Below are positions 28,331 through 37,226 of a DNA stretch of 64,000 nt, one piece after another; the first letter of the stretch is position 1, and every line of letters begins with the position of its first letter. The notes under the pieces were generated by a model that was not told where the DNA came from, did not search any database, and saw only the letters and a list, made by a program, of their open reading frames with translations. The position numbers and the translations under genes are program-made. The DNA comes from Hyphomicrobiales bacterium (lineage in GTDB: Bacteria; Pseudomonadota; Alphaproteobacteria; Rhizobiales; Beijerinckiaceae): positions 2,167,001 to 2,231,000 of the forward strand of contig CAKNFJ010000001.1 in assembly GCA_930633495.1 (NCBI GenBank). The letters run 5' to 3'.

Positions 28331-30124
28331 GTGCTGACGCCCGATGAGACGCCAGCGAGATCGGCGCTGCCTGGAGATCGCCAGGTGGCGATCTGCTTCG
28401 CGCGCCTGAATGCTGGCTTTTGGCATGGCGAGAGCGCCCGCCATGCCTGGTTCTGGGCGTCGCTGCTGGCCGCCGGCGTCATCCTTTCCGTTTTCGCCAA
28501 CGTGACCGTCAACCGCTGGAACGGCTGGTTCTTCGACGCGCTGGAACGCAAGGATGGCCACAGCGCGCTCGTCGCCATGGCGGTGTTTCCGGTGATCGTC
28601 CTCGCCGTGGCCGGGGTCGGCGTCCTGATCCTGAAATCGCGCGAGACCTTCCAGGTCCATTGGCGGCAATGGCTGACCGCCCGGCTCGCTGATGGCTGGG
28701 TCGGCGAACGCCGCTTCTTCCGCCTCGGGCTCAGCGGCAATGAGCCGGCCAATCCCGAATACCGGATCGCCGACGACGTTCGCTGGGCCACCGAGCCGGT
28801 CGTCGACTTTGCGATCGGTCTGCTTTCTTCCGTCATCACCATCGTGATCTTCATCGAGATCCTCTGGGAGATCGGCGGCAGCCTGGCTCTTCCCTGGGGC
28901 GAGACCACGATCGTGATCCCGGCCTATCTCGTGCTGGCAGCGGTCCTCTATGCCGTGCTCGTATCCGCGCTGGTGACGACTGTCGGGCGCCGGCTGGCGG
29001 GCCTCATCGCCGCGCGCAACGAGAGCGAGGCGGGCTTGCGTTTCGCACTGATGCGCATTCGCGACCATGGCGAGGCGATCGCGCTTGCCCGCACCGAAAC
29101 CGGGGAACGTCAAGCCGTGGCGCTCAGCTACGGCGTTCTGGTCGGGCGCTGGCTGACGGTGATCCGCCAGCGCGCGCGCCTGACCTGGATCACCAATGGC
29201 AGCAACGCCCTCGTCCCGGTCGTGCCGCTGCTGCTGGCGGCACCGAAATACCTCGCCGGCGACATGACGCTCGGCGGCGTCGTGCAGGTCGCGGCCGCCT
29301 TCGTCGCGGTGCAGAACGCCTGCAACTGGCTGCTGGACAACTTCATGCGGATCGCGGAGTGGCTAGCCGCTGCCCGCCGCGTGAACGAACTCGCCGATGC
29401 GCTGGCAGAGGTCGAGACAGGATCCACGGCACAGAGCCTTCTCATCGGCCAGACATCGGACCAGTCGCTGCTGCTCCGCGACGTGACCCTGCAGGACGGT
29501 TCAGGCCACCCGCTTGCGACGGGGATCGATTTTTCGCTGCCCGCCGGCGCGACGCTGCACGTCGTCGGCGATGCCGGTTTCGCCAAAGGCACGCTCATGC
29601 AGGCCATCGCCGGGCTTTGGCAGCACGGCGAAGGAACGATCGCGCTGGCACGCGGGGCACAGGTTTCGGTCGCGCCACAGCATCTGCAATTGCCGCGGAC
29701 GAGCCTGCGCCATCTGCTTCAGGGCGACAGGCCACGGCCGACACCGGAGATCGCCGCCGCCCTGCGCCGCTACGGGCTGGCGACGCTGACCTCCCGCCTC
29801 GATGGCGAGGATGACTGGAACCGCGTGCTGACTCGCGGCGAACGGCAGCGCATCGCCCTGGCCCGCATCGCACTGAGCGGCGCCGAGGTCGTGCTGCTCG
29901 ACGAGGCGACGAACGCTCTCGAAGCCGAAACGGCGCTGGATCTGCTGCAGGAGCTGCGGGCGGCACTCCCCCGGTCGGTCATCATCGCCTTCGGGCAGTC
30001 ACCCGGTTTCGCGGAGACTGCCAGCCACCGGATCCTGCTTCGCCGGATCGGCGGCGTCGCCCGGATCGTCGAACGCGAGGGCTTCGCCGCCGCGCAGGAC
30101 CCCGAACCCGTCGAAGCCGGCTGA
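28331..30124 (+). CDS. SbmA/BacA-type ABC transporter with degenerate nucleotide site
   Basis: A 597-residue half-transporter: about six membrane helices (40-370, including 'VNRWNGWFFDALE', typical of the YddA/SbmA/BacA branch) fused to an ATPase domain. The ATPase motifs depart from the rule: the P-loop reads GDAGFAKGT (413-421) where GxxGxGKS/T is expected, and the H-loop position is Gln556 (FGQSPG). Walker B 'VVLLDEA' (520-526) and signature 'LTRGE' (500-504) are kept. Lys419 is also kept, so weak ATP binding is possible. GTG start at 28331. The substrate is unknown. Confidence 0.82.
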   Translation: MLTPDETPARSALPGDRQVAICFARLNAGFWHGESARHAWFWASLLAAGVILSVFANVTVNRWNGWFFDALERKDGHSALVAMAVFPVIVLAVAGVGVLILKSRETFQVHWRQWLTARLADGWVGERRFFRLGLSGNEPANPEYRIADDVRWATEPVVDFAIGLLSSVITIVIFIEILWEIGGSLALPWGETTIVIPAYLVLAAVLYAVLVSALVTTVGRRLAGLIAARNESEAGLRFALMRIRDHGEAIALARTETGERQAVALSYGVLVGRWLTVIRQRARLTWITNGSNALVPVVPLLLAAPKYLAGDMTLGGVVQVAAAFVAVQNACNWLLDNFMRIAEWLAAARRVNELADALAEVETGSTAQSLLIGQTSDQSLLLRDVTLQDGSGHPLATGIDFSLPAGATLHVVGDAGFAKGTLMQAIAGLWQHGEGTIALARGAQVSVAPQHLQLPRTSLRHLLQGDRPRPTPEIAAALRRYGLATLTSRLDGEDDWNRVLTRGERQRIALARIALSGAEVVLLDEATNALEAETALDLLQELRAALPRSVIIAFGQSPGFAETASHRILLRRIGGVARIVEREGFAAAQDPEPVEAG

Positions 30125-30169
30125 GATTTCGGCCCGACAAGAACCCTGACCACAAGGAGGAGACACACC

Positions 30170-30736
30170 GTGAAGATGAATATCTGGGATGCCTTCTGGG
30201 GCCTCGAGATCGAACAATGCCCCTGCGACGTGCATTTCGTCGAATGGCTCGAGCAGGAAAAGCTGAGCGGGCGGCGCATCTACCATTTCGGCACGGGCGG
30301 CCATCACTATGTCGGGCTCCGCTGCGCCGAGCCCCACCTGAACAACACCGTGCTCGGCATCACCGCCTCGCCGCAGGAATACGAGTCCTTCATCAAGCTC
30401 GCGACCGACAACCCCAATGTCACCAAGACCTACAGCGCCTATTTCGGCGACATCTACACCAGCAACGCTCGCCTGTTGCCCCGCTTCGACATCGTGACGC
30501 TGTTCCATACCGGCGAGTTCCGCGGCGAAGCGAACGACGCCTATGGCGCGCTGACCGACCGCGAGGTGATGGACCTCTTCGCCGAACAGACGGATGCGGG
30601 GGGCTACATCCTGTTCTACAGGGGCTCCTATGCCTATGACGTGGCGGAGCGCCTGATCCCCGAATGGACCAAGGCGATGCCTGTCGAGGAGGTCGCCGAC
30701 TTCAAGACCCTGCGCATCTTCCGCAAGACGGCCTGA
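30170..30736 (+). CDS. Conserved-looking protein of unknown function
   Basis: A 188-residue soluble protein with no signal peptide. GTG at 30170 is preceded by a strong AAGGAGG; the ATG two codons later is also possible. The segment 'RRIYHFGTGGHHYVGL' (about 35-50) recalls the glycine motif of Rossmann-fold methyltransferases, and 'RFDIVTLFHTGEF' near 105 would fit strand 4, but the match is loose. It begins 45 bases after the ABC transporter gene and may share its transcript. I do not assign a function. Confidence 0.7.
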   Translation: MKMNIWDAFWGLEIEQCPCDVHFVEWLEQEKLSGRRIYHFGTGGHHYVGLRCAEPHLNNTVLGITASPQEYESFIKLATDNPNVTKTYSAYFGDIYTSNARLLPRFDIVTLFHTGEFRGEANDAYGALTDREVMDLFAEQTDAGGYILFYRGSYAYDVAERLIPEWTKAMPVEEVADFKTLRIFRKTA

Positions 30737-30915
30737 CGCATCGCCGAGCAGACCGGCCGAAGCCGCGTCTCCCCGACTCCATCATAGAGTTCATTCGCCG
30801 CACCGGCTTGTGCATCTTCGCCGGTGCGCTATCTCTCGGAGCCGGGGCGCCTCTCGCGCCCTCTCGTCCCACCGTGCCGCCGCATTCCGGCTGCGGCACG
30901 CAACCCAGAGAGCGC

Positions 30916-31890
30916 ATGTCTTTCGGCCCGCACGAGCCAGGAATGCCCCTGCGCAAGCGCAGCCGCTGGTGGTGGCTCGGCCCGCTGGCAAGCATCGCCA
31001 TCTTCGGCGCATCGCTCGTCGTGCTCTGGCACATCATCAGCCAGATGGAGCCGGGCGAGCTCGCCGGGGCCTTCGCCAATGCCAGCCTGCGCCAGCTCGG
31101 GCTCGCGGCCGGCTTCACGGCACTGAGCTATCTCCTGCTGACGGGCTACGACGCGCTGGCGCTGCGCCGTCTCGGCCTCTCCATTCCCTACCGCACGACG
31201 GCACTCGCCTCCTTCACCAGCTATTCGGTCTCCTTCACCCTCGGCTTCCCGATCGTGACGGGCGGGACGGTGCGCTACTGGATCTACTCGCCAAAGGGCG
31301 TGCGGGCCTCCGAGGTCGCGAGCCTGACGGTGATCGCGGGCATCACCTTCTGGCTCGGCCTGGGCGCGATTCTTTGCGCCAGCCTGGTCTATTCGGCGGA
31401 TTCGGTCGCGATGCTGGCGCGGACCTCGCCGCTCGTCGTCCAGATCGCCGGCGGGCTCGTCGGGCTCGGCATCATCGGTTACCTGATCTGGATCGCGACG
31501 GACGAGCGGAGCTTGCGCGTGCGGGGCTGGAACCTGCACCTGCCGGGCCTCGGCACCACGCTCGGCCAGATGGCGCTCGGCGCCTGCGAGGTCAGCGCGG
31601 CGGCGGCCGTGCTCTTCGTCCTGCTGCCGGGCGGCTACAACCTCGATTACCCGACCTTCCTGGCCGCCTATATCTTCGCCTGCCTGATCGGCATCGCCAG
31701 CCATGCTCCGGGCGGGCTCGGCGTCTTCGAGGCGACAATTCTCGTTGCGCTGAACCGCCTCCCCTACGAGCAGGTTCTGGGCGCGCTGCTGATCTTCCGC
31801 GTGATCTACTACGTCCTTCCCTTCGTCCTGGCGCTGGTGATGCTGGCGCTGAACGAGATCATCCGGCGCATCCGGCGCCACATACCCTGA
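30916..31890 (+). CDS. UPF0104 / lysylphosphatidylglycerol synthase-like membrane protein
   Basis: A 324-residue polytopic inner-membrane protein with about eight helices. It matches the YbhN/AglD-like family related to the flippase half of MprF ('SHAPGGLGVFEATILVALN' near 270-290 is the family hallmark). It lacks the catalytic lysyl-transferase domain, so it is probably a lipid-related transporter. Start at 30916 with GAGAG upstream; the longer upstream frame is not membrane-like. The stop lies 9 bases from the stop of the convergent next gene. Confidence 0.85.
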   Translation: MSFGPHEPGMPLRKRSRWWWLGPLASIAIFGASLVVLWHIISQMEPGELAGAFANASLRQLGLAAGFTALSYLLLTGYDALALRRLGLSIPYRTTALASFTSYSVSFTLGFPIVTGGTVRYWIYSPKGVRASEVASLTVIAGITFWLGLGAILCASLVYSADSVAMLARTSPLVVQIAGGLVGLGIIGYLIWIATDERSLRVRGWNLHLPGLGTTLGQMALGACEVSAAAAVLFVLLPGGYNLDYPTFLAAYIFACLIGIASHAPGGLGVFEATILVALNRLPYEQVLGALLIFRVIYYVLPFVLALVMLALNEIIRRIRRHIP

Positions 31891-31899
31891 GGCCGGCGC

Positions 31900-32652
31900 C
31901 TATTTCACGGCGATGATGATCATCAGGAAGGCCAGCAGCAGCAGAAGCTGCTTGAAGCTCCAGTTGATCCTGCGCAGCTGCTCGGCGCTGCTCTCCTGCC
32001 AATCCTCGTCGGAATCCTGATCCGGCACCGCCGCGGCCTGAGCCGTGGGTGCTCCGACGGCGGCGGGCTCATGATGGAGCTGCGAGCTCCATTCGATGCT
32101 CTCGATGAAGCCACGCGCCGGAACGATGGCGCGCCCGTCGGCGTCCGGCGCCAGATACCAGACGAGCGAGTGTCCCTCCGCTAGCGCCCGGTCCTCCTCG
32201 CGCACCCAGAGGCTCGTCGTCGCGCTCAGGGTGATCTCCTGTGCGAGGCCCGTGAGCATGTCGGCCTTGAGCGCGTCGAACACTGCGGGCGCAAGAAAGG
32301 CCTCCGCAAACGGAACTTCCGCATCTCCCTCCTGGCGATAGCCGAGCATCAGCAGCAATCGCGGCGGCTCGCCGGATGCCGCGAGGCGGCGCAGCACCAG
32401 CCCGATCGCTCCCGCCTCGCCATCCGTACCGGCGCGCCGCAGGCTCCCATCCGCCACATGGGCTTCGGCCAGGATGCGCTGCCCGTCGTCGAGCCGCCCG
32501 TCACGGCTCTCATAGCCGCCGACGAAGCGCAGCCCTGCCGCCCTCAGCCGGAAACGCCGGGCCGCGCCCTGGACGTAGCGGGCCTGCGAGCCCTCGATTG
32601 CCATCCGCCCGTCGCTGACGGACACGCTGCGCAACGCCGATGATTCGTTCAT
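31900..32652 (-). CDS. Putative tail-anchored membrane protein of unknown function
   Basis: A 250-residue protein whose only hydrophobic segment is at the very C-terminus ('QLLLLLAFLMIIIAVK'), after an acidic linker rich in Asp, Glu and Ser. The cytosolic part (about 1-195) looks beta-rich, with no catalytic motif I recognise. This architecture is that of a tail-anchored protein. Start at the ATG at 32652; upstream codons in frame overlap the divergent GST gene and are not credible. The function is unknown. Confidence 0.7.
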   Translation of the reverse strand: MNESSALRSVSVSDGRMAIEGSQARYVQGAARRFRLRAAGLRFVGGYESRDGRLDDGQRILAEAHVADGSLRRAGTDGEAGAIGLVLRRLAASGEPPRLLLMLGYRQEGDAEVPFAEAFLAPAVFDALKADMLTGLAQEITLSATTSLWVREEDRALAEGHSLVWYLAPDADGRAIVPARGFIESIEWSSQLHHEPAAVGAPTAQAAAVPDQDSDEDWQESSAEQLRRINWSFKQLLLLLAFLMIIIAVK

Positions 32653-32775
32653 GCTCCCGCCCCGCTTCGGCGCGACGATAGCAGTTCGCCCCTGCGCCGT
32701 CAGGCGACAGCTCCTGACAGCATCGCGACGAAGCGCCAGGATAGAACCGAATCGAGCTTCAGGGAGGCAGCGCTC

Positions 32776-33411
32776 ATGACGGACGAGCTCGTCCTGTATA
32801 CCCATCCGATGTCGCGCGGTCGCATCGCGCGCTGGATGATGGAAGAAGTCGGACAACCCTATCGGGCCGAGATCCTCGGCTTCGGTGGCCCGATGAAGAG
32901 CGCGCCGTACAAGGTGCTCAATCCGATGGGCAAGGTGCCGACACTCGTCCATGGCGGCACCGTCGTCACCGAATGCGCGGCGATCTGCGCCTATCTCGCC
33001 GATGCCTTTCCGCAGGCAGGGCTCGCACCCGACCCCACGAGCAGACTGCGGGGCCCGTATTATCGCTGGCTGTTCTTCGCAGCCGGGCCGGTCGAGGCTG
33101 CGGTCAGCAACAAGGCTTTCAGCCTCGAGGTTCCACCGGACCGGGCCCGCGCCATCGGCTACGGCACTTTTGCGGATGTGATGGACACGCTGGAGAGCGC
33201 CGTCACCCAGGGGCCATACCTGCTCGGCGACCGTTTCAGCGCCGCCGACGTCTATGTCGGCTCGCAGATCCTGTGGGGCCTGCAGTTCGGCACGATCGAG
33301 AAACGACCCGCCTTCGAGGCCTATGGCGCGAGGCTCGCCGGCAGGTCGGCCGCGAAGCGGGCCGATGAAATCGACAACGTGTTGATGGACGAGATGCAGA
33401 AGGCGGGCTGA
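32776..33411 (+). CDS. Glutathione S-transferase family protein
   Basis: A 211-residue protein with a thioredoxin-like N-domain ('LVLYTHPMSRGRIARWMMEE', Ser13 in the usual catalytic area; 'GKVPTLVHGGTVVTECAAI' binds glutathione's gamma-glutamyl end) and a helical C-domain with the N-capping motif 'DRFSAADVYVG'. Such enzymes conjugate glutathione to electrophiles or reduce peroxides. GGGAGG lies upstream of the ATG. It is divergent from the tail-anchored protein gene. Confidence 0.9.
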   Translation: MTDELVLYTHPMSRGRIARWMMEEVGQPYRAEILGFGGPMKSAPYKVLNPMGKVPTLVHGGTVVTECAAICAYLADAFPQAGLAPDPTSRLRGPYYRWLFFAAGPVEAAVSNKAFSLEVPPDRARAIGYGTFADVMDTLESAVTQGPYLLGDRFSAADVYVGSQILWGLQFGTIEKRPAFEAYGARLAGRSAAKRADEIDNVLMDEMQKAG

Positions 33412-33569
33412 GGCCAGGGCATCGTTCAGAAGCGCGCCCGGCGCATGGCGAGTGGCCGGCAAGGCGGGTTGCTGCGCGTTGCCGGCAGGTCTAAAGCTGC
33501 AAGCCTATCATCGCCCCTCGCTGCCGCCCGGCCGCAGCACCGGGCCTTGCAGCAGTTTTCGCGACCGCC

Positions 33570-34808
33570 ATGAACGATATGTCCGCCATCGCCCGGCCGC
33601 GCCACGGCATGGGCTTCTACCCCTTCGTGGGCCTGACCGCCGCGCTGATGGCCACCAACGCGCTGGCCATCGACTCCATGCTGCCGGCCCTGCCGCAGAT
33701 GGCGGAGGCGCTCGGCATCGCCGAGGCCAACCAGCGGCAGTGGATCATCACGGCCTATCTGCTCGGCTTCGGCGTCTCGCAGATCTTCTACGGCACGATC
33801 TCGGACCGCTACGGGCGCCGCCCGGTGCTGCTCACCGGCCTCGTCGTCTATGTCCTCGCCAGCATCGCGGCCGCCTTCGCCGGCTCGTTCGAGGCGATGA
33901 TGGTCGCGCGCGTCCTGCAAGGCGTCGGCGCCGCGGCAACGCGCGTGCTCGTCGTCTCGATCGTGCGCGACTGCTATTCCGGGCGCGACATGGCGCGCGT
34001 CATGTCGCTGGCCATGATCGTCTTCCTGGCCGTGCCGATCCTCGCGCCCTCGATCGGCCAGGCAATTCTCTGGGTCGCGCCCTGGCGCTGGATCTTCGGC
34101 GTGCTCACCGCCTTCGGCGCGGCGGTGCTGGTCTGGGTAGCCGTCAAGCTGCCGGAAACCCAGCATCCGGAGGATCGCAAGCCGATCGAGCTTGCGAGCG
34201 TGACGGCTGCCTTCCGCACCACCCTGACCAGCCGCATCGGCGTCGGCTACATGCTGGCCATGGCCTTCGTGCTCGGTGGACTGTTCGGCTTCATCAACTC
34301 GGCCCAGCAGGTCTTCGTCGACGTCTTCCGGACGCCGGAGCTGTTCACCACCGTCTTCGCGCTGATCGCGATGTTCATGGCGGCGTCCTCGCTGCTGAAC
34401 TCGCGCATCGTCGGCCGGCTCGGCATGCGCCGCGTCTCGCATGCCGCGCTGCTCGGCTATATCGCACTGACCGGCACGCATGCGCTGGTGGCGCTCGCCG
34501 GCCATGAATCGCTATGGAGCTTCGCGCTCTTCCAGGGCGCCGCGATGTTCTGCTTTGGCCTGATCGGCCCGAATTTCGGCGCCCTGGCCATGGAACCGCT
34601 CGGCCATGTCGCCGGAACGGCGTCATCGGTCCAGGGCTTCGTCACCACCGTGATCGGCGCGCTGCTCGGCTTCTACATCGGCCAGCACTTCAACGGCACC
34701 GTGGTCCCGATCACGCTCGGCTTCGCGCTCTGCGGCCTTGCCGCGCTCGTCGTCGTGCTGATCGTCGAAAAGGGCCGGCTGTTTCATCCGGCGCCGGGTC
34801 GCTCCTGA
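33570..34808 (+). CDS. MFS drug-resistance exporter, Bcr/CflA type
   Basis: A 412-residue, 12-helix proton-driven exporter. The loop 2-3 motif 'GTISDRYGRRPVLLTG' (about 73-88) and 'RVLQGVGAAATRVLVVSIVRD' (about 114-134) are typical of the Bcr/CflA subfamily, which exports drugs and small metabolites such as sulfonamide or cysteine-related compounds. The substrate here is unknown. The start is the ATG at 33570; Met5 would also fit. No regulator is adjacent. Confidence 0.9.
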   Translation: MNDMSAIARPRHGMGFYPFVGLTAALMATNALAIDSMLPALPQMAEALGIAEANQRQWIITAYLLGFGVSQIFYGTISDRYGRRPVLLTGLVVYVLASIAAAFAGSFEAMMVARVLQGVGAAATRVLVVSIVRDCYSGRDMARVMSLAMIVFLAVPILAPSIGQAILWVAPWRWIFGVLTAFGAAVLVWVAVKLPETQHPEDRKPIELASVTAAFRTTLTSRIGVGYMLAMAFVLGGLFGFINSAQQVFVDVFRTPELFTTVFALIAMFMAASSLLNSRIVGRLGMRRVSHAALLGYIALTGTHALVALAGHESLWSFALFQGAAMFCFGLIGPNFGALAMEPLGHVAGTASSVQGFVTTVIGALLGFYIGQHFNGTVVPITLGFALCGLAALVVVLIVEKGRLFHPAPGRS

Positions 34809-34934
34809 GGCCTCCGGGAGCTCGCCCTGCTTCCGCCGCCTTCCGGCGACGGGCATGCCTGGAATTCGCTTCGCTCCGCTCGATCGTCACGCATCCCACC
34901 GAACGCAGTGACGATGATCGATCGCGGTGTCGCC

Positions 34935-34980
34935 GCATCGCATTTTTCCGAAAAGCGGAGCGCGCTTTTCGGGCCGATGC
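34935..34980. repeat. RIME-like intergenic palindrome, copy 2
   Basis: GCATCG and CGATGC arms enclose TTTTTCCGAAAAGCG and GCGCTTTTCGGG, the same core as copy 1 at 3142-3186. It lies in the 247-base gap between the convergent MFS and cold-shock genes. No other feature is seen in this gap. Confidence 0.65.
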
Positions 34981-35055
34981 CGCAGTAAGCGAAGGATATT
35001 CACCGTGGCCCGGGGCCGACGCCGCCTTTCGCCGCCCCGTCGTCGCGTGCCTGTC

Positions 35056-35265
35056 CTACGCGACCTTGAGGTTCACCGCGGCGTTCTTGCCGGTCTTGCG
35101 ATCAGGTTCGAGATCGTAGCTGATCTTCTGGCCTTCGTTCAGGCCACGCAGTCCCGCGCGTGTCACCGCGCTGATATGGACGAAGATGTCGCTCCCGCCC
35201 GCGTCGGGCGTGATGAAGCCGTAGCCCTTGGTCTCATTGAACCATTTCACGGTTCCCGTACTCAC
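35056..35265 (-). CDS. Cold-shock protein (CspA family)
   Basis: A 69-residue single cold-shock domain. RNP1 reads 'KGYGFI' and RNP2 'DIFVHIS', the RNA-binding surfaces. It starts with GTG at 35265; AAGGAA lies about 8 bases before it, and the nearby ATG (at -8) is in another frame. Longer upstream extensions in frame are rejected since family members begin just before 'TGTVKWFN'. It acts as an RNA chaperone; many paralogues exist in alphaproteobacteria, and not all are cold-induced. Confidence 0.93.
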   Translation of the reverse strand: MSTGTVKWFNETKGYGFITPDAGGSDIFVHISAVTRAGLRGLNEGQKISYDLEPDRKTGKNAAVNLKVA

Positions 35266-35482
35266 ATGCCATTCCTTCCCTGAGGCTTGCCGGACCCGTC
35301 CGGCCCGGCACTGTAGGAGGCAAATCGCGACGCTTGCAACGACGCGCCGCACAACCCGTGCCGCGCATGCGAAGAAGCGTCGCAATACCGCCCGCGCAGA
35401 CCCGATGAGGGCGCAGATCGCTTGCGGTCGTCGCGTCGCTCCCGCATGAACGGCGCAAGCAGGCAATCGAGGGAGCAGCCCG

Positions 35483-36169
35483 ATGAGCAACTATGTGATC
35501 GATCCTCCGGCCGTGACGGCCGTTCCGGTCGCGGGAGGCGGTTCCTTTCCGGTGCGGCGCGTCTTCTGCGTCGGCCGGAACTATGCCGAGCACACCCGGG
35601 AAATGGGCGGCGATCCCGATCGCGAGGAGCCGTTCTTCTTCACCAAGCCGGCCGACGCGCTGCTGATCAACGGCGCGGACATGCCGTATCCGACCAAGAC
35701 CAAGGATCTGCACCACGAGATGGAGCTGGTCGTCGCGATCGGGACCGGCGGCAAGGACATTCCCGAGGCCGAGGCGCTCGCCCATGTCTACGGCTATGCC
35801 GCCGGCCTCGACATGACCCGCCGCGACCTGCAGAACGCCGCCAAGAAGACGGGGCGGCCGTGGGACATGTCGAAGGGCTTCGACTTCTCTGGCCCCATCG
35901 GCGAGATCGTGCCGGCGAGCCATGCCGGCCACCCCAGCGCCGGCAAGATCGCGCTCACCGTCAACGGCGTCGTGCGCCAGACCTCCGACCTCGCCAAGCA
36001 GATCTGGAATGTCGAGGAGACGATTTCCTATCTCTCCGGCCTCGTCGAGCTGAAGCCCGGCGACGTGATCTTCACCGGCACGCCGGAGGGCGTCGCCGCT
36101 GTGGGCAAGGGCGACGTGCTCGAAGGTGAAATCGCCGGCGTCGGCACCGTCCGCACCCGCATCGTCTGA
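35483..36169 (+). CDS. Fumarylacetoacetate hydrolase (FAH) family protein
   Basis: A 228-residue enzyme of the short FAH branch, which includes fumarylpyruvate hydrolase and related oxo-acid hydrolases or decarboxylases. Metal and substrate-binding motifs are visible: '[10 protein letters not shown]', '[11 protein letters not shown]', '[11 protein letters not shown]' (the His/Glu metal site), and '[16 protein letters not shown]'. The DapA-family gene begins 25 bases later on the same strand, so the pair probably works in one catabolic route for a keto-acid. The actual substrate is not clear. Confidence 0.9.
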   Translation: MSNYVIDPPAVTAVPVAGGGSFPVRRVFCVGRNYAEHTREMGGDPDREEPFFFTKPADALLINGADMPYPTKTKDLHHEMELVVAIGTGGKDIPEAEALAHVYGYAAGLDMTRRDLQNAAKKTGRPWDMSKGFDFSGPIGEIVPASHAGHPSAGKIALTVNGVVRQTSDLAKQIWNVEETISYLSGLVELKPGDVIFTGTPEGVAAVGKGDVLEGEIAGVGTVRTRIV

Positions 36170-36194
36170 AGCTCATCACATCAAGGACCGCATC

Positions 36195-37124
36195 ATGCGC
36201 CTGACCTCCGCCGCCAGCGGCGTCTTCCCGATCGCGCCTACGCCGTTCAACCCGGACGGCAGCATCGACTGGATTTCGGCCGACCGCCTGTTCGAGTTCT
36301 ACCACGACATCGGCTCGGACGGCGTCACCGTGCTCGGCATCATGGGCGAGGCACCCAAGCTCGAGCCCGAGGAATCGGTCGGTCTCGTCAAGCGCGCCGT
36401 GGCCAAGATGGGCGGCAAGCCGATCATCGTCGGCGTCTCCGCGCCGGGCTTCGCCGCCATGCGCTCGCTCGCCCGGCAGGTGATGGATCTCGGTGCCGGC
36501 GGCGTGATGATCGCCCCGCCGCCATCCCTGCGTACGGACGAGCAGATCACCGGGTATTACGCGCAGGCCGTCGAGGCGATCGGGACCGACATTCCGTTCG
36601 TCATCCAGGATTATCCGCTGACGCTCTCGGTCGTGATGACGCCGGCCGTGATCCGCAAGATCGTCATGGACAACCCGTCCTGCGTAATGCTGAAGCACGA
36701 GGACTGGCCGGGGCTGGAGAAGATCTCGACGCTGCGCAAGTTCCAGGCGGAGGGCACGCTCAGGCCGATCTCGATCGTGACCGGCAATGGCGGGCTCTTC
36801 CTCGATTTCGAGATGGAGCGCGGTGCCGACGGCGCCAATACCGGCTATGCCTTCCCGGAGCTGCTGATCGACGTGGTCCGCCTGCAGAAGGCCGGCAAGC
36901 GCGACGCCGCGCATGACATCTTCGACGCGCATCTGCCGCTGATGCGCTACGAGCAGCAGCAGGGCGTCGGGCTGGCGGTGCGCAAGTACACCATGATGAA
37001 GCGCGGCATCCTCGCGCACGACGCCCAGCGCAAGCCGGGCGCGGCGCTGAGCGCCGCCGCCAGGGCCGAGGTCGACTACCTGCTGGCCCGGATCGCGAAG
37101 CACGATCCGCGCGCGAAGATCTGA
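36195..37124 (+). CDS. DapA-family (dihydrodipicolinate synthase-like) aldolase or dehydratase
   Basis: A 309-residue class I lyase (TIM barrel) acting through a Schiff base: Lys167 in 'CVMLKHEDW' and Tyr140 in 'FVIQDYPLTL'. The pyruvate-binding 'GIMGEA' (48-53) replaces the GTTGE of true DapA, so it is probably a catabolic aldolase or sugar-acid dehydratase and not the lysine enzyme. Start at 36195, just after the FAH gene, with which it probably forms an operon. The double hairpin at 37135 ends the unit. Confidence 0.85.
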   Translation: MRLTSAASGVFPIAPTPFNPDGSIDWISADRLFEFYHDIGSDGVTVLGIMGEAPKLEPEESVGLVKRAVAKMGGKPIIVGVSAPGFAAMRSLARQVMDLGAGGVMIAPPPSLRTDEQITGYYAQAVEAIGTDIPFVIQDYPLTLSVVMTPAVIRKIVMDNPSCVMLKHEDWPGLEKISTLRKFQAEGTLRPISIVTGNGGLFLDFEMERGADGANTGYAFPELLIDVVRLQKAGKRDAAHDIFDAHLPLMRYEQQQGVGLAVRKYTMMKRGILAHDAQRKPGAALSAAARAEVDYLLARIAKHDPRAKI

Positions 37125-37134
37125 ACGACTGCCA

Positions 37135-37210
37135 CGTCATTCTCGGGCGCCGCGCAGCGGCGACCCGAGAATCTCCGGCAAGAGATGCCCGGGTCGAGCC
37201 CGGGCATGGC
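37135..37210. repeat. Double-hairpin intergenic repeat, copy C
   Basis: It begins CGTCATTCTCGGG. Hairpin 1: ATTCTCGGG/CCCGAGAAT (37139-37172) with a GCCGC/GCGGC inner stem. Hairpin 2: ATGCCCGGG/CCCGGGCAT around TCGAG (37185-37207). It lies between the convergent DapA-family and copper chaperone genes and could terminate both. Confidence 0.8.
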
Positions 37211-37226
37211 TCTTAAGAAACCGGGC

